A DNA stretch of 64,000 bases from Io17-Chloro-G2 sp965226915. Its GTDB lineage: Bacteria > Chloroflexota > Dehalococcoidia > Lucifugimonadales > UBA3495. The stretch is taken from assembly GCA_965226915.1 (NCBI GenBank), contig CBDDEJ010000011.1:744001-808000 (forward strand). Reading direction: 5' to 3'. Of this stretch, positions 45,342-53,968 are shown piece after piece (position 1 is the first letter of the stretch; each line of letters starts with the position of its first letter). Both the position numbers and the translations under genes were made by a program. Under the pieces are notes generated by a model, which worked only from the letters and a program-made list of their open reading frames with translations, made no database searches and had not been told where the DNA came from.

Positions 45342-46319
45342 TCACTCCGCTTCCCGCCGGGATTTCTCATCCACCCGCCGAACGCCGCCAGCCATCATGC
45401 GAAAGTGTTGCACAGATTCGGCGTGGGGAAAATTGTGCCGCGCCTGCTTGTACACCGACAAGCCTCGCCGTTGACGGGCATCCAGCAAGACGCCGATAAC
45501 GGCGCCGCTGTGGGCCACGTTTACCCCAGCCGCCCCGGCATCGGCCGCGAAGTCCATCACCTGAGGCAGCTCGGGTTTGAGAAGCACTTGCTGTGCAGCC
45601 AGAGCGCTGATGGAGGCGCCACGGCCCACCAAGCTTGGATCGCAGTTGAGTATGCCAGACCGCACCAACTCCAGAGCTTCTCTCGCTGCTTGAGAGGTGG
45701 ATTCCCACGCCTGGCGATGGTCCTCCTGGTTGAACTTCACGGTGTCCACGGCGCCGCCGAAATCCAGGGCCACCAATTCCATGGGCGGCGGCGGTCCCAA
45801 AATTTCCATCTTGGCGCCCTCGCGGTGGTCGAACACAGCCAAACCGGGAAACATCACACCGTCGGTAGGCTCAACTGAAAGGGCCAGACGGGCCACCTCT
45901 TGGGGAGGCAACTCCTTCCCGAGGGCCATCGCCGTGGCGGCGATTGCGGCCGCCACATCGGCTGTGCTGCTGCCTAGGCCTTTGCTTCGGGGGATGGGAT
46001 TGTTGACGGTGACGCGAGCCCGCACGTTTTCCTTGCCTAGGTGCGCCAAGGCAGCTTTAACGGCAGCGGCGGTTTTGGGGCAAGAATCGGGGGCGTCCAC
46101 GCCAGCGCCGACCGTGGATAACTCTGCCGCGAATATCTCAACTGACACCGTGGCGAAAAAATCAACAGGGCAAGAAACCAGAAAGTAACTTCCTTCCAAC
46201 AAGCCTTGGACCAACTCGCCGCACGTACCCGGAACGCGAGCCGCGGCGGCGCCCAAAAATCCTGGCGGCTGCCCGTCGCCCCCGCCCTCGATGCTTCGCC
46301 GTTGCGGCTGACTCAGCAT
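45342..46319 (-). CDS. L-threonine kinase (PduX-like), cobalamin side chain
   Basis: This 325-residue GHMP kinase has the ATP loop PIPRSKGLGSSTADVAAAI and an N-terminal segment ARVPGTCGELVQG that is typical of the PduX branch. L-threonine kinase makes O-phospho-L-threonine, the precursor of the aminopropanol linker of cobalamin. It is the last of three cobalamin genes in tandem (cobQ, cobU-like, this gene), which supports the assignment. The ATG at 46319 is used. The N-terminus carries about 25 extra residues before the domain. Confidence 0.83.
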   Translation of the reverse strand: MLSQPQRRSIEGGGDGQPPGFLGAAAARVPGTCGELVQGLLEGSYFLVSCPVDFFATVSVEIFAAELSTVGAGVDAPDSCPKTAAAVKAALAHLGKENVRARVTVNNPIPRSKGLGSSTADVAAAIAATAMALGKELPPQEVARLALSVEPTDGVMFPGLAVFDHREGAKMEILGPPPPMELVALDFGGAVDTVKFNQEDHRQAWESTSQAAREALELVRSGILNCDPSLVGRGASISALAAQQVLLKPELPQVMDFAADAGAAGVNVAHSGAVIGVLLDARQRRGLSVYKQARHNFPHAESVQHFRMMAGGVRRVDEKSRREAE

Positions 46320-46381
46320 GATATCGTCTCTAACATACGCAACCGAATCTTTAACAACTTTGGAGTGTAGACCGGCTTGGG

Positions 46382-46975
46382 CTAGTCAAAACCCGGCGCC
46401 TTTTTGATCTCCAACGGGATTCCGGCCACAATCAGATACACCCTTTCCGCCTCGTCGGCTATCCGCTGGTTGACCAAACCCAGCAGGTCTTGAAACCGGC
46501 GGCCCAGGGGTTCCTGCGACACCAGGCTAAGCCCAACCTCGGAGCTGACCATGATGATCGACACCGCGGAACCCTCGACGGTTTCCAGCAGATCATCCAG
46601 CGCGTCCAAGGCCAACGATTCCAGGCGTTCATTGCTCTCGTTTTCGTGTTCGATCAGGTTGTTGGCGACCCAAACGTCAATGCAGTCAATGATGACCACT
46701 CCCGCCCCTGACTTTGACCCCGCGTTTGAATTGACCAAGGTCTCACAAGCCGTTTTCAAACCACCAGCCAAGTCCAGAGGCTCTTCTACCGTAGTCCAAT
46801 GAGATGGCCGACCTAGACGGTGGCGCTGGATACGTTGCTCCATCTCCTGGTCAATGGCCATACCCGTGGCCAGATAGACTGTGGGCAAATCCAGGGACAG
46901 CACGAGACCTTCGGCGAAAGCGCTTTTCCCCGACCGGACGCCCCCCATGACGAGAGTTAACCTGGGGGCGCTCAC
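46382..46975 (-). CDS. cobU: Adenosylcobinamide kinase/guanylyltransferase
   Basis: This 197-residue CobU/CobP-type enzyme has the P-loop GGVRSGKSAFAEGL and RHRLGRPSHWTTVEEP, followed by a DCIDVWVANNLIEH stretch. It phosphorylates and then guanylylates adenosylcobinamide during nucleotide-loop assembly. The GTG start overlaps the stop of cobQ, so the genes are translationally coupled. It is a salvage and de novo step shared by both cobalamin routes. Confidence 0.92.
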   Translation of the reverse strand: MSAPRLTLVMGGVRSGKSAFAEGLVLSLDLPTVYLATGMAIDQEMEQRIQRHRLGRPSHWTTVEEPLDLAGGLKTACETLVNSNAGSKSGAGVVIIDCIDVWVANNLIEHENESNERLESLALDALDDLLETVEGSAVSIIMVSSEVGLSLVSQEPLGRRFQDLLGLVNQRIADEAERVYLIVAGIPLEIKKAPGFD

Positions 46976-48567
46976 CGGGAGTCTTCTCCCGACGGTTGAC
47001 TAGACGCGTTGATAGGGTCTTGAAGGTCGCAGTGACGGGACAGGCCGGTCATTTCGTACACCTGATCCATATTCAAGGCGGACCTGACCCAGTCGGCTAG
47101 TTTGTCGTATTCCCCATCAATGGTTGCATCCTGAGCGGAAGGCGGCAATGTGACGCCCTTGGCGCTGGCCAGGTTTTGAAGCACCGCGCGCCGTACCCCT
47201 CCGTTGTGAAAAAGTCCATGGATATAGGTGCCAAGCACCCTGCCTGAGGGATCCAAAAGCCCTTCCTGCGACGTCTCCGCGGTCACCGACACGTCGGACC
47301 GGTCGGTGATTTTAAACGGGGCTTGGACTCCGTCTCCCGTGGTGCGCCCCATGTGTATCTCGTAACCGGTGATCTCGGCTCCCATGGCGCCGGCCAGCAA
47401 TCCCGCATCCATTTCTACTCTACCATTGATGCGGTGGGTTTCTTTGGAGCCGGCGAAAACCGTGGTGATGGGCAAAAGGCCAAGACCATCCATCTCGGTC
47501 TCGGACGACTCTATCTGATCCGGGTCATACACTTTAGTCCCCAGCATCTGGAAACCGCCGCAAATCCCGACCACGGCCGCGCCATCACGGTGCAGGCGGC
47601 GGACGGCTTCAGTGATGCCCTGGCGGTTCATCCATCCCAGGTCGGGAATGGTCGTCTTCGTTCCAGGGAGGATCACCATGTCCGGTTTACCCAACCGGTC
47701 CGCGGATTCCACATATCTCAGGGACACCCCCGGCTCCCTGGCCAGCAAATCGAAGTCGTCGAAATTAGAAATGTGGGGGATCTGGACCACGGCGATGTCC
47801 AACACTGGGGCTGAAGTGGCGGTCGTGATGGAGGTCGCCAAGTCCAACGCCACCGAGTCCTCTTCCGGAATGTGGATATCCCGGTAGTGGTGAACCACTC
47901 CCACCACTGGGATCCCGGTGCGCTCTTCCAGCCAGGTTAGCCCGTCGGTCAACAGATTGATGTCCCCGCGAAACTTGTTGATCACAAATCCCTTGACTAT
48001 GGCCCGCTCGTGTGGCTCCAACAGTTCCAGGGTGCCCACCAAGGCAGCGAAAACACCGCCGCGGTCGATATCTCCGCAAAGCAGCACGGGGGCGTTGGCG
48101 TACAAGGCCACCCGCATGTTCACTATCTCGGTGGCTTTCAGATTGATTTCCGCGGGACTCCCAGCGCCCTCCGCGATGACCAGGTCGTAATCCTCCCGCA
48201 GGGAATCGAGCGAGGCGCTTACTGAATCCCAAAGCTGGCTCTTCAAACCGAAGTAATCCCTGGTCCGGGCGGAAAGCAACGGCCGTCCCATCAACACTAC
48301 CTGAGAGATGTGGTCGGCCTCGGGTTTCAATAAGACGGGGTTCATCTGCACTGTGGCCTCAACTCCCGCGGCCTCGGCCTGAACCGCCTGGGCGCGGCCG
48401 ATCTCGCCGCCGTCACGGGTCACGTAGGAGTTGTTGGACATGTTCTGGGCCTTAAAAGGAGCGACGCGGAAACCGTCCTGCCGGAAGATACGGCACAACG
48501 CGGCCACTAAAACGCTTTTCCCGACATGGGAAGCGGTACCCTGAACCATCAGAACTTTGCCTGCCAT
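46972..48567 (-). CDS. cobQ: Cobyric acid synthase
   Basis: This 531-residue amidotransferase has an N-terminal ATP-binding domain (GTASHVGKSVLVAALCRIF) and a C-terminal class I-like glutamine amidotransferase half with the nucleophile in GICGGFQMLG (residue about 345) and a late His in YIHGLFHNGG. It amidates adenosylcobyrinic acid a,c-diamide at four positions. Start ATG at 48567. It heads the three-gene cobalamin run, and a phosphatase gene lies just upstream on the same strand. Confidence 0.93.
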   Translation of the reverse strand: MAGKVLMVQGTASHVGKSVLVAALCRIFRQDGFRVAPFKAQNMSNNSYVTRDGGEIGRAQAVQAEAAGVEATVQMNPVLLKPEADHISQVVLMGRPLLSARTRDYFGLKSQLWDSVSASLDSLREDYDLVIAEGAGSPAEINLKATEIVNMRVALYANAPVLLCGDIDRGGVFAALVGTLELLEPHERAIVKGFVINKFRGDINLLTDGLTWLEERTGIPVVGVVHHYRDIHIPEEDSVALDLATSITTATSAPVLDIAVVQIPHISNFDDFDLLAREPGVSLRYVESADRLGKPDMVILPGTKTTIPDLGWMNRQGITEAVRRLHRDGAAVVGICGGFQMLGTKVYDPDQIESSETEMDGLGLLPITTVFAGSKETHRINGRVEMDAGLLAGAMGAEITGYEIHMGRTTGDGVQAPFKITDRSDVSVTAETSQEGLLDPSGRVLGTYIHGLFHNGGVRRAVLQNLASAKGVTLPPSAQDATIDGEYDKLADWVRSALNMDQVYEMTGLSRHCDLQDPINASSQPSGEDSR

Positions 48568-48663
48568 GGTTTAGCCCGTCACCTCCGTCTCCCTTAAATA
48601 TCCAGATATATCCGAATTTCGAGACCGGCGGCATACCGCAGTCGCGCTTGGTTAGACCGGTTG

Positions 48664-49299
48664 TTAGTTAGCCATCCAGGGACCGGGACCGGGGCCGCCG
48701 AGATGTGAGGTTTCGTTGTATGTCAGCATCACGGCGTTGTCCCAATAAGTATCGATTACCGTCAGGCTACAGTTGAACATGTGAAATCGCCAGGTGGCTT
48801 CGGCCGGGAACTCCATCAGGGCTACGATGGCCGACCGCAGCGAACCGCCGTGGCCCACGATCAAAACCGTCTCGTCCAGGTGGCGTTCTTTGATCTCGCC
48901 GATTACCTTAGTCATCCGTTTCAAAGTCCCCCGGGCGCTTTCGCCTCCGGGAGCGGCGAAATCCAAATCTTTGATCAACGAAGCATTGAACTCATTGGGA
49001 AATTGAGCCTGCCTTTCTTCAAGCGTTAGCCCTTCAAAGACGCCGTAGAACCGCTCCCGCAGGCCTTCGTTGGATATTAGCGGTACGTCCCGCTGGTCCA
49101 ACATGATCTCGGCGGTGTGCCAAGCCCTGGCCAAATCGCTGGCGTATGCGATGTCGAAGGGAACGTCCGCCAAGCGTTTGCCCACCGCCAGCGCCTGTTG
49201 CCGGCCATTTTCGGAAAGGTCGATATCGGCATGGCCTTGAAGGCGTTCCTGGGCGTTCCAGGGTGTCTCACCGTGGCGAACTATGAACAACCTGCCCAT
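48664..49299 (-). CDS. Histidine phosphatase, likely alpha-ribazole phosphatase (CobC)
   Basis: This 211-residue protein has the RHG motif IVRHGETPWN, YASDLARAWHTAE, a second catalytic His in VGHGGSLR and the typical ERFYGVFEGLTLEE. The histidine phosphatase superfamily is broad. The position just upstream of cobQ and cobU argues for removal of phosphate from alpha-ribazole (CobC), but a general phosphoglycerate mutase-like role is possible. GGAG lies upstream of the ATG. No cobalamin riboswitch was seen before it. Confidence 0.85.
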   Translation of the reverse strand: MGRLFIVRHGETPWNAQERLQGHADIDLSENGRQQALAVGKRLADVPFDIAYASDLARAWHTAEIMLDQRDVPLISNEGLRERFYGVFEGLTLEERQAQFPNEFNASLIKDLDFAAPGGESARGTLKRMTKVIGEIKERHLDETVLIVGHGGSLRSAIVALMEFPAEATWRFHMFNCSLTVIDTYWDNAVMLTYNETSHLGGPGPGPWMAN

Positions 49300-49507
49300 T
49301 TACCGGAGCTCTCCTTACCGGAAAATCAATGGATGCCTGGGGGAATGCCTGGGCGCCATTGATACATCTCTAAGGCCGCTGAGCGTGGCGCTGGGACCGC
49401 CCTCCTGGGAAAATCGCGTCTCACTGCAACCGGAATCCAACCCGCGTAGTGATGGCGCCGCGAGCATTTATTGTACCAGAGGTAAGAGCGTGCACCCGGC
49501 GATGATC

Positions 49508-49660
49508 CTAGTACTACAACGACGCGTTATGAGAAAACACGCTCAGGTCTTCTTCTTCAGCTACGGACCGTTCATCATGGGAGACTCGCACTCGTTCGTT
49601 GCCAGCTTCAAAATCCGCCCACGAGTTACCTTGTAGGATAACGCGTCGTTGTAGTACTAG
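49508..49660. mobile_element. 153-bp MITE with 23-bp perfect inverted ends
   Basis: The ends 49508-49530 and 49638-49660 are exact 23-base inverted repeats starting CTAGTACTACAACGACG, and the 107 bp between them are non-coding. The first 17 bases are identical to the end of the IS701 element at 63025. CTAG fits the YTAR target of that family, so this is a non-autonomous derivative. It abuts, and shares a CTAG with, the 179-bp element. Confidence 0.85.
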
Positions 49661-49835
49661 AAGTCTGGCCGGAAAGCCATTGGCCGGGTTTCGCGCTACG
49701 CCAGACAGACGTATTATAGTCTTATCTGGCATGATAGTATCTGTAATATGGTTCAAGAACCCACTGTTACATCGACAATCGTCGCTGAGAAAACGACGGC
49801 TTGGGGAGAATCGGGGTTTCCGTCCGAGTTTCTAG
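49657..49835 (+). repeat. 179-bp CTAG-bounded element, copy 3
   Basis: This is a third exact-length copy, starting on the CTAG shared with the 153-bp MITE and ending TTTCTAG. The neighbouring MITE appears to have inserted at its edge. Confidence 0.8.
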
Positions 49836-49958
49836 GAGGGTGGACCTGGGTTTCCACGCCTGTGCATGTCCTTCTTGGATTTAATTCCGGATTTAAATTA
49901 ATTGCAAAGGCCGTTTTATGCCTAATTTTCTCGAATTTGAAGTTCCCTATACAACATG

Positions 49959-49987
49959 TTGACATCCATGCCTGGGGTCTATACAAT
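49959..49987 (+). promoter_or_regulatory. Strong sigma-70 promoter for the DUF5679 gene
   Basis: TTGACA (49959-49964) and TACAAT (49982-49987) are spaced exactly 17 bases, close to the consensus. The start codon is about 30 bp further. Confidence 0.7.
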
Positions 49988-50015
49988 ATAGCGACCCTAA
50001 CGAGGGAGGTTTGTG

Positions 50016-50159
50016 ATGGAAGCCTATTGTGTGAAGTGTAGGTCCAAGAAGGAAATCAAGGAACCCCAGGCCATCACCATGAAGAACGGCAAGCCCGCGA
50101 CCTCGGGCACCTGCCCTTCTTGTGGCACCAAGGTCTTTCGGATAGGCGCCGCCCGATAG
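50016..50159 (+). CDS. DUF5679 small zinc-ribbon protein
   Basis: This 47-residue protein is often missed by gene finders. It contains two Cys-x-x-Cys knuckles, YCVKCRSKKEIK and GTCPSCGTKVFRIG, around an ITMKNGKPAT strand, the DUF5679 pattern. A zinc ribbon is expected; a role with nucleic acids or ribosomes is inference. The ATG at 50016 has GGGAGG seven bases upstream, and the promoter is near consensus. This family is common in Chloroflexota, which supports the taxonomic guess. Confidence 0.85.
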   Translation: MEAYCVKCRSKKEIKEPQAITMKNGKPATSGTCPSCGTKVFRIGAAR

Positions 50160-50258
50160 CGGTGTCTGGCCCGTAGCCACCGCGGCCTGGGATAGACTGG
50201 CTTAGTTCTACAATTTTTAGTGCCCTTGGCTATCCGCAGGTGGCCTTCGGGAGATCTA

Positions 50259-50360
50259 CGACCAAATATTCAAGCGGTGTGGGTTCAGTGTTCCCACACT
50301 GTTGAGATCTTGGATTGGGTTCTCGCCCGATTTTATCCACACCGCTTGAATATTTGGTCG
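50259..50360. repeat. Perfect 24-bp inverted repeat with 54-bp interior
   Basis: The arms 50259-50282 and 50337-50360 are exact reverse complements (core AATATTCAAGCGG). The block is about 102 bp and non-coding. It could be a MITE remnant or a large cruciform. Confidence 0.75.
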
Positions 50361-50507
50361 TGCGAAATAAGTCCTGACATGGGACTTGTTCTTAAGCGCT
50401 ATTCTTTTTGGCGCTGTCTTTCGTATATTCCAACAGATTTGGGTATTGTTTACGTCTGACAAGTCCTCTAAGGATATCATTTTTACCTGACACCGCATCT
50501 CAAACAT

Positions 50508-50716
50508 CTACGAAACCAGGCTACGAAACCAGGCTACGAAACCAGGCTACGAAACCAGGCTACGAAACCAGGCTACGAAACCAGGCTACGAAACCAGGCT
50601 ACGAAACCAGGCTACGAAACCAGGCTACGAAACCCTACGAAACCAGGCTACGAAACCAGGCTACGAAACCAGGCTACGAAACCAGGCTACGAAACCAGGC
50701 TACGAAACCAGGCTAC
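50508..50716. repeat. 13-bp tandem repeat, 16 units
   Basis: CTACGAAACCAGG is repeated head to tail in 15 full copies plus one 10-base unit (50625-50634), then a partial CTAC. Units are nearly all identical. It ends on the stop of the minus-strand ORF at 50713. There are no spacers, so it is a minisatellite and not a CRISPR. Confidence 0.95.
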
Positions 50717-51048
50717 ATACATAGTCCCCAGGGGTAGTCTTCCCCCTCTGCCAATGGCCGGAACTCGGCCACTAGGCCCCTGGTGCTGGTAAAACGCGCC
50801 CGGTCCTCGGAAACCAATTCCATGCTGCCTTTGTCAGCTGGCTTGCCCCATCCGGGTGGGGGATTCGCACTGCCTAAAATGGGGTCGGCGATCCATCGCC
50901 GGCCATCGAAATCGGCGCTGCGGATACCACAGTGGGTGTACAAAGCAAATGGATAGGCTTTCCCTATCTCAGCCCCCGGACAGCGCGGTTTCTCCTCACG
51001 CTCTGAGCAGTTCGTGGCCGTCTCCCTAGGCGAAGGAGTGGCTGTCAC
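50713..51048 (-). pseudogene. C-terminal fragment of a secreted-type protein
   Basis: A readable domain occurs here: YPFALYTHCGIRSADFDGRRW, a gap, GSANPPPGWGKPADKGSMEL and LVAEFRPLAEGEDYP (each in part). This Tyr-Thr-His-Cys plus NPPPGWG pattern is known from the C-termini of actinobacterial and Chloroflexota extracellular proteins after a Thr/Pro-rich linker (VTATPSPRET). There is no signal peptide, only a GTG start. Another frame upstream (about 51026-51240) reads IYVPINDQLIQMGEFSQFAGF and could be the lost N-terminal part, so a frameshift is likely near 51040. Confidence 0.5.
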
Positions 51049-51239
51049 CGCTACCGTGGGTGATAGCCACCTGCGGGTTGCCCACCAGTGAGAACCCGGC
51101 GAACTGGCTGAACTCGCCCATCTGGATCAACTGGTCGTTGATGGGCACATAAATGGACGGGGCTGGTCCATCCGGTTGACGTCTCGTTGACGGTGGTAAC
51201 AGCCAGCATTGATATTCGCAGAGGCTGACACGGTTTGGT

Positions 51240-51980
51240 TTATTTGATGACCCTAACTGACCCGTCTTGTCTAGATCCCACCAGGATGGTGTGGGCGATT
51301 TTGGGAAACAAGCCATTGTCCACAACCCCGGGAATAAGATTGAGATCCCTTTCCATCGTTCTTGGGTCGTCAATTCCGGGGCCGCCTGTTCCCTGAAAGA
51401 ACGCATCCAGCAAGAAATTTCCCTGATCGGTGATAAATGGACCGCTGTGGGCCCGACCGAGAGAAGCCATGCGGAGTTCGGCATGACCGCCCAGTCTTTC
51501 TAACCGGCGTGTCACCGCGGGAATTGCCAGGGAGATCACTTCCAATGGCACAGGCACGCCTACGCCCAACCGGCTAGCCAATTTACTGTCGTCAACCACT
51601 ACCACGAAAACGTCGGCGAATGAGGCCACGATCTTTTCTCTGGTGTGGGCTCCACCCATTCCTTTGATCAGGTTTTTTTCGCCATCGACTTGGTCGGCCC
51701 CGTCTATGGCAAGATCGATTCGCTCCACGTCGTCCAGGGTTTTGACGGGAATCCCATTGGCCCTCGCCAGCATTTCCGCTGCGTGAGAGGTAGGAACACC
51801 TGCGATTCGCAAGCCGTCTTCTCGCATCATTCGGCCCAACTCTTCCACTGCGTAATAGGCCGTGGATCCGGTGCCCAATCCAATCACCCAGCCGGAGCGG
51901 GCCATTTGGGCAGCCTGCTCCCCGGCTGATCGTTTGGCGGATTCTGTGAAATCTTGTTGGTTCAATGCTGCACTTTCCAC
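51240..51980 (-). CDS. rpiA: Ribose-5-phosphate isomerase A
   Basis: This 246-residue enzyme shows the phosphate-binding GLGTGSTAYYAVEELG, the acid pair in IDGADQVD, LIKGMGGAHTREKIVASF (catalytic Glu) and DDSKLASRLG. It interconverts ribose-5-phosphate and ribulose-5-phosphate in the pentose phosphate pathway. Start GTG at 51980. No operon partner is apparent. Confidence 0.93.
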   Translation of the reverse strand: MESAALNQQDFTESAKRSAGEQAAQMARSGWVIGLGTGSTAYYAVEELGRMMREDGLRIAGVPTSHAAEMLARANGIPVKTLDDVERIDLAIDGADQVDGEKNLIKGMGGAHTREKIVASFADVFVVVVDDSKLASRLGVGVPVPLEVISLAIPAVTRRLERLGGHAELRMASLGRAHSGPFITDQGNFLLDAFFQGTGGPGIDDPRTMERDLNLIPGVVDNGLFPKIAHTILVGSRQDGSVRVIK

Positions 51981-52078
51981 GAGATTGAGCGCGGGAATTG
52001 GAACTATGTTACGGCAGTCCAGGTTGCAAGTTAGAGGGGTTCTGGTTCGTTGAGTCTAACTCCAAGGCGCCACTCGTT

Positions 52079-53043
52079 TCAAGGCCGGGGGAAATTAAAG
52101 GGGATTGCCTGGCGATGGCTGCGGGTCGAGTCGATGGCGACGTCGGCAACGGCGAATTGGTTGCCCGGCATGTTGACTTTAGCGTTGCCGCCCAATGTCA
52201 TGTTCTGTCCGGTGGCGTATTCGATGGTGTCTTCAAGCGCGGCTTGGGCGATTCCCAACAATTGACCGCCGATCAGCGCACGTACGGTGCTGTAAGGGAT
52301 GCGGAAGGCGGAGGGCAGATTGGGAACCCATACGGTCTCCGGCGAGGGACGCACCACCACCGGGGCCTGTTCTTCGGTAACAAAGACATTCGTCAGAACA
52401 ACGTCGTTGCTCATTGTGCCCCGCAACGACATAGCGTCCCAGGTGTCTTCGATCTTCAGCCCCGGTTCGTCCATGCTCAACCACAGCCACCGGTTGTGGG
52501 CAGGCGGTGGGGCGGATACTTCACTGGTTGGTTGCCATCTGGGAGGCGGTCCTTCAACCATGGTGCTAAGGAAAACCCATTTGGCATAGTTGGAAAAACT
52601 GACGAAGGGCCAGCGCCCGCTGGCGACGAACCCGTCCGCCGCCGCCACGGTTGTCCCCGAAGGCGCCTGTGCGTGCGCCAAGATCGCTCCCTCTTCCACG
52701 ATGGCTTTCAGGTAAGGACGGGCTGACTCCTTAAGAATCGACCTGGCCATGAAAACGGTCGCCCAGTGATTGATCAGACACCATGCCGTCGACGCGCAGG
52801 CTGCCGCGGCCAACTCGGTAACCTGCATCTGAGTGGGATGGTTGGCTTCGAGGCCTCCATCGGCTTCGTCGATGTACAGGGTCAGCAGGCCGGAACTCCG
52901 GAGTTCGTCCACGGTCTCCGTCGGCAACGGTCGGCTTCCGGGGCCCGCTGCGCCAGCCGAACGGCCAAGTCATTGGTTTTCCGGATGACATCAGCGTCGG
53001 CTCCGGGCTGGGGAATCCGGAAGTCAGTAAGGGTTCCGGTCAT
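52079..53043 (-). pseudogene. Acyl-CoA dehydrogenase-like gene, frameshifted and shortened
   Basis: An N-terminal part from ATG 53043 (GGAG upstream) reads MTGTLTDFRIPQPGADADVI to APEADR. One missing base near 52928 puts the rest into another frame, PTETVDELRSSGLLTLYIDEADGG, followed by the flavin-site-like LINHWATVF, a conserved FVASGRWPFVSFSNYA and GQLLGIAQAALEDTIEYA (in part). This is the flavin monooxygenase-type branch (HsaA-like). It ends abruptly at FNFPRP, about 60 residues short. Probably inactive. Confidence 0.7.
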
Positions 53044-53093
53044 TCCATTCTCCACAAAGGTTCAATAACGGAACGCAAAATGGGCTTCCAAGC

Positions 53094-53363
53094 TCACTCC
53101 AGCAGGGGTTTTACTTCGGTGTCAACAGTGACGCCCTGGACGCCAAATAACTCCCAAGGTCTGAACGCTTCCACAAAAGCCTTGGCGTCATCCAACGTCT
53201 CAAACCCCTTCTTTGAACGGTCCGGTTCGTACCCGAAGGTTTTGGCGTAGGCGTCGATACCCCGCTTGGATTCTCTATACCCGCCGATGATCTCCTCGCG
53301 GTCATTATCGACTTCAACGACCAGGTTCTGGCCCCTTTTGACGGTTCTCCAATAAACGCTCAT
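53094..53363 (-). CDS. Hypothetical small protein
   Basis: This protein is 89 residues from the ATG at 53363 (GGAG upstream; an ATG two codons earlier is less well placed). It is charged and soluble, with VEVDNDREEIIGGYRESKRGI and ETLDDAKAFVEAFRPWELFGV (each in part). I recognise no family. The gene next door on the same strand is a broken acyl-CoA dehydrogenase. Confidence 0.6.
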   Translation of the reverse strand: MSVYWRTVKRGQNLVVEVDNDREEIIGGYRESKRGIDAYAKTFGYEPDRSKKGFETLDDAKAFVEAFRPWELFGVQGVTVDTEVKPLLE

Positions 53364-53527
53364 GCGCATCTCCTCTACCCATGGTTACTTTTGCGTTGGT
53401 GTATTTCCGTGTAATTTCTACCGGTGGCTCGCCAGAATATTATAGCCGGATTGGTTTTCACTCGCAGATTGGAATGCAAAGGACGATGGCGCCTCATGGG
53501 GAGTCGAGTGGATTGGCGGCCAGTTTC

Positions 53528-53968
53528 CTAACGCGGCAGGCGTTTCGTAAGAAGGGTCTGGACCAACGTCTCGGATGCTTGCTTTAATTCGCACTCCCAC
53601 ACGATCTCCACGTCCCAGCCTGCAAGCTGCAAGGCGTCGGTATTCCGCTTATCCCTTTCGACGTTGCGATCGATCTTTTTCGTCCAGTAGGTGGTGTTTG
53701 ATGAAGGCATTCTGGACCGCCGGCAACCATGCCAATGCCAGAAGCAGCCGTGGATCAGCACTACGGTCTTATAGCGGCTGAGAACTATGTCGGGGTGTCC
53801 GGGAAGGTTTTTTGCGTGTAATCGAAATCGAAACCCGGCGGCGTGGAGGACCTTCCGGACCACCATTTCCGGAACGGTGTCACGCGATTTGACCAGCCTC
53901 ATGACGCGGCTGCGTTCTGCGGTGGAAACAGTATCAGCCACTGCCAAATTCCAGTTGCGTTCCATCAT
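53528..53968 (-). CDS. vsr: Very short patch repair endonuclease (Vsr)
   Basis: This 146-residue nuclease reads TVSTAERSRVMRLVKSRDT, GFRFRLHAKNLPGHPDIVL (metal-binding Asp), VVLIHGCFWHWHGC and WDVEIVWECEL (each in part). Vsr enzymes nick T:G mismatches left by deamination of 5-methylcytosine. It overlaps the restriction-enzyme gene by 35 bp and lies in a Dcm-restriction-Vsr run, so it repairs damage caused by its neighbouring methyltransferase. I chose the ATG at 53968; a longer TTG start at 54004 is open. Confidence 0.92.
   Translation of the reverse strand: MMERNWNLAVADTVSTAERSRVMRLVKSRDTVPEMVVRKVLHAAGFRFRLHAKNLPGHPDIVLSRYKTVVLIHGCFWHWHGCRRSRMPSSNTTYWTKKIDRNVERDKRNTDALQLAGWDVEIVWECELKQASETLVQTLLTKRLPR

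Noticed and set aside
48568..48663. Cobalamin riboswitch before cobQ
   Set aside because: The gap is under 100 bp and shows no B12-box-like sequence; the upstream region of 49299 also shows none.
50508..50716. CRISPR array
   Set aside because: Repeats are directly adjacent with no spacers, and no cas gene is present.
50408..50737. Repeat-encoded peptide (ETRLRNQATKPGY units)
   Set aside because: It is only the translation of the 13-bp minisatellite and has no start signal of its own.
52731..52991. 86-codon ORF near the acyl-CoA dehydrogenase start
   Set aside because: It is a third frame of that broken gene. The real N-terminus is in another frame starting at 53043.
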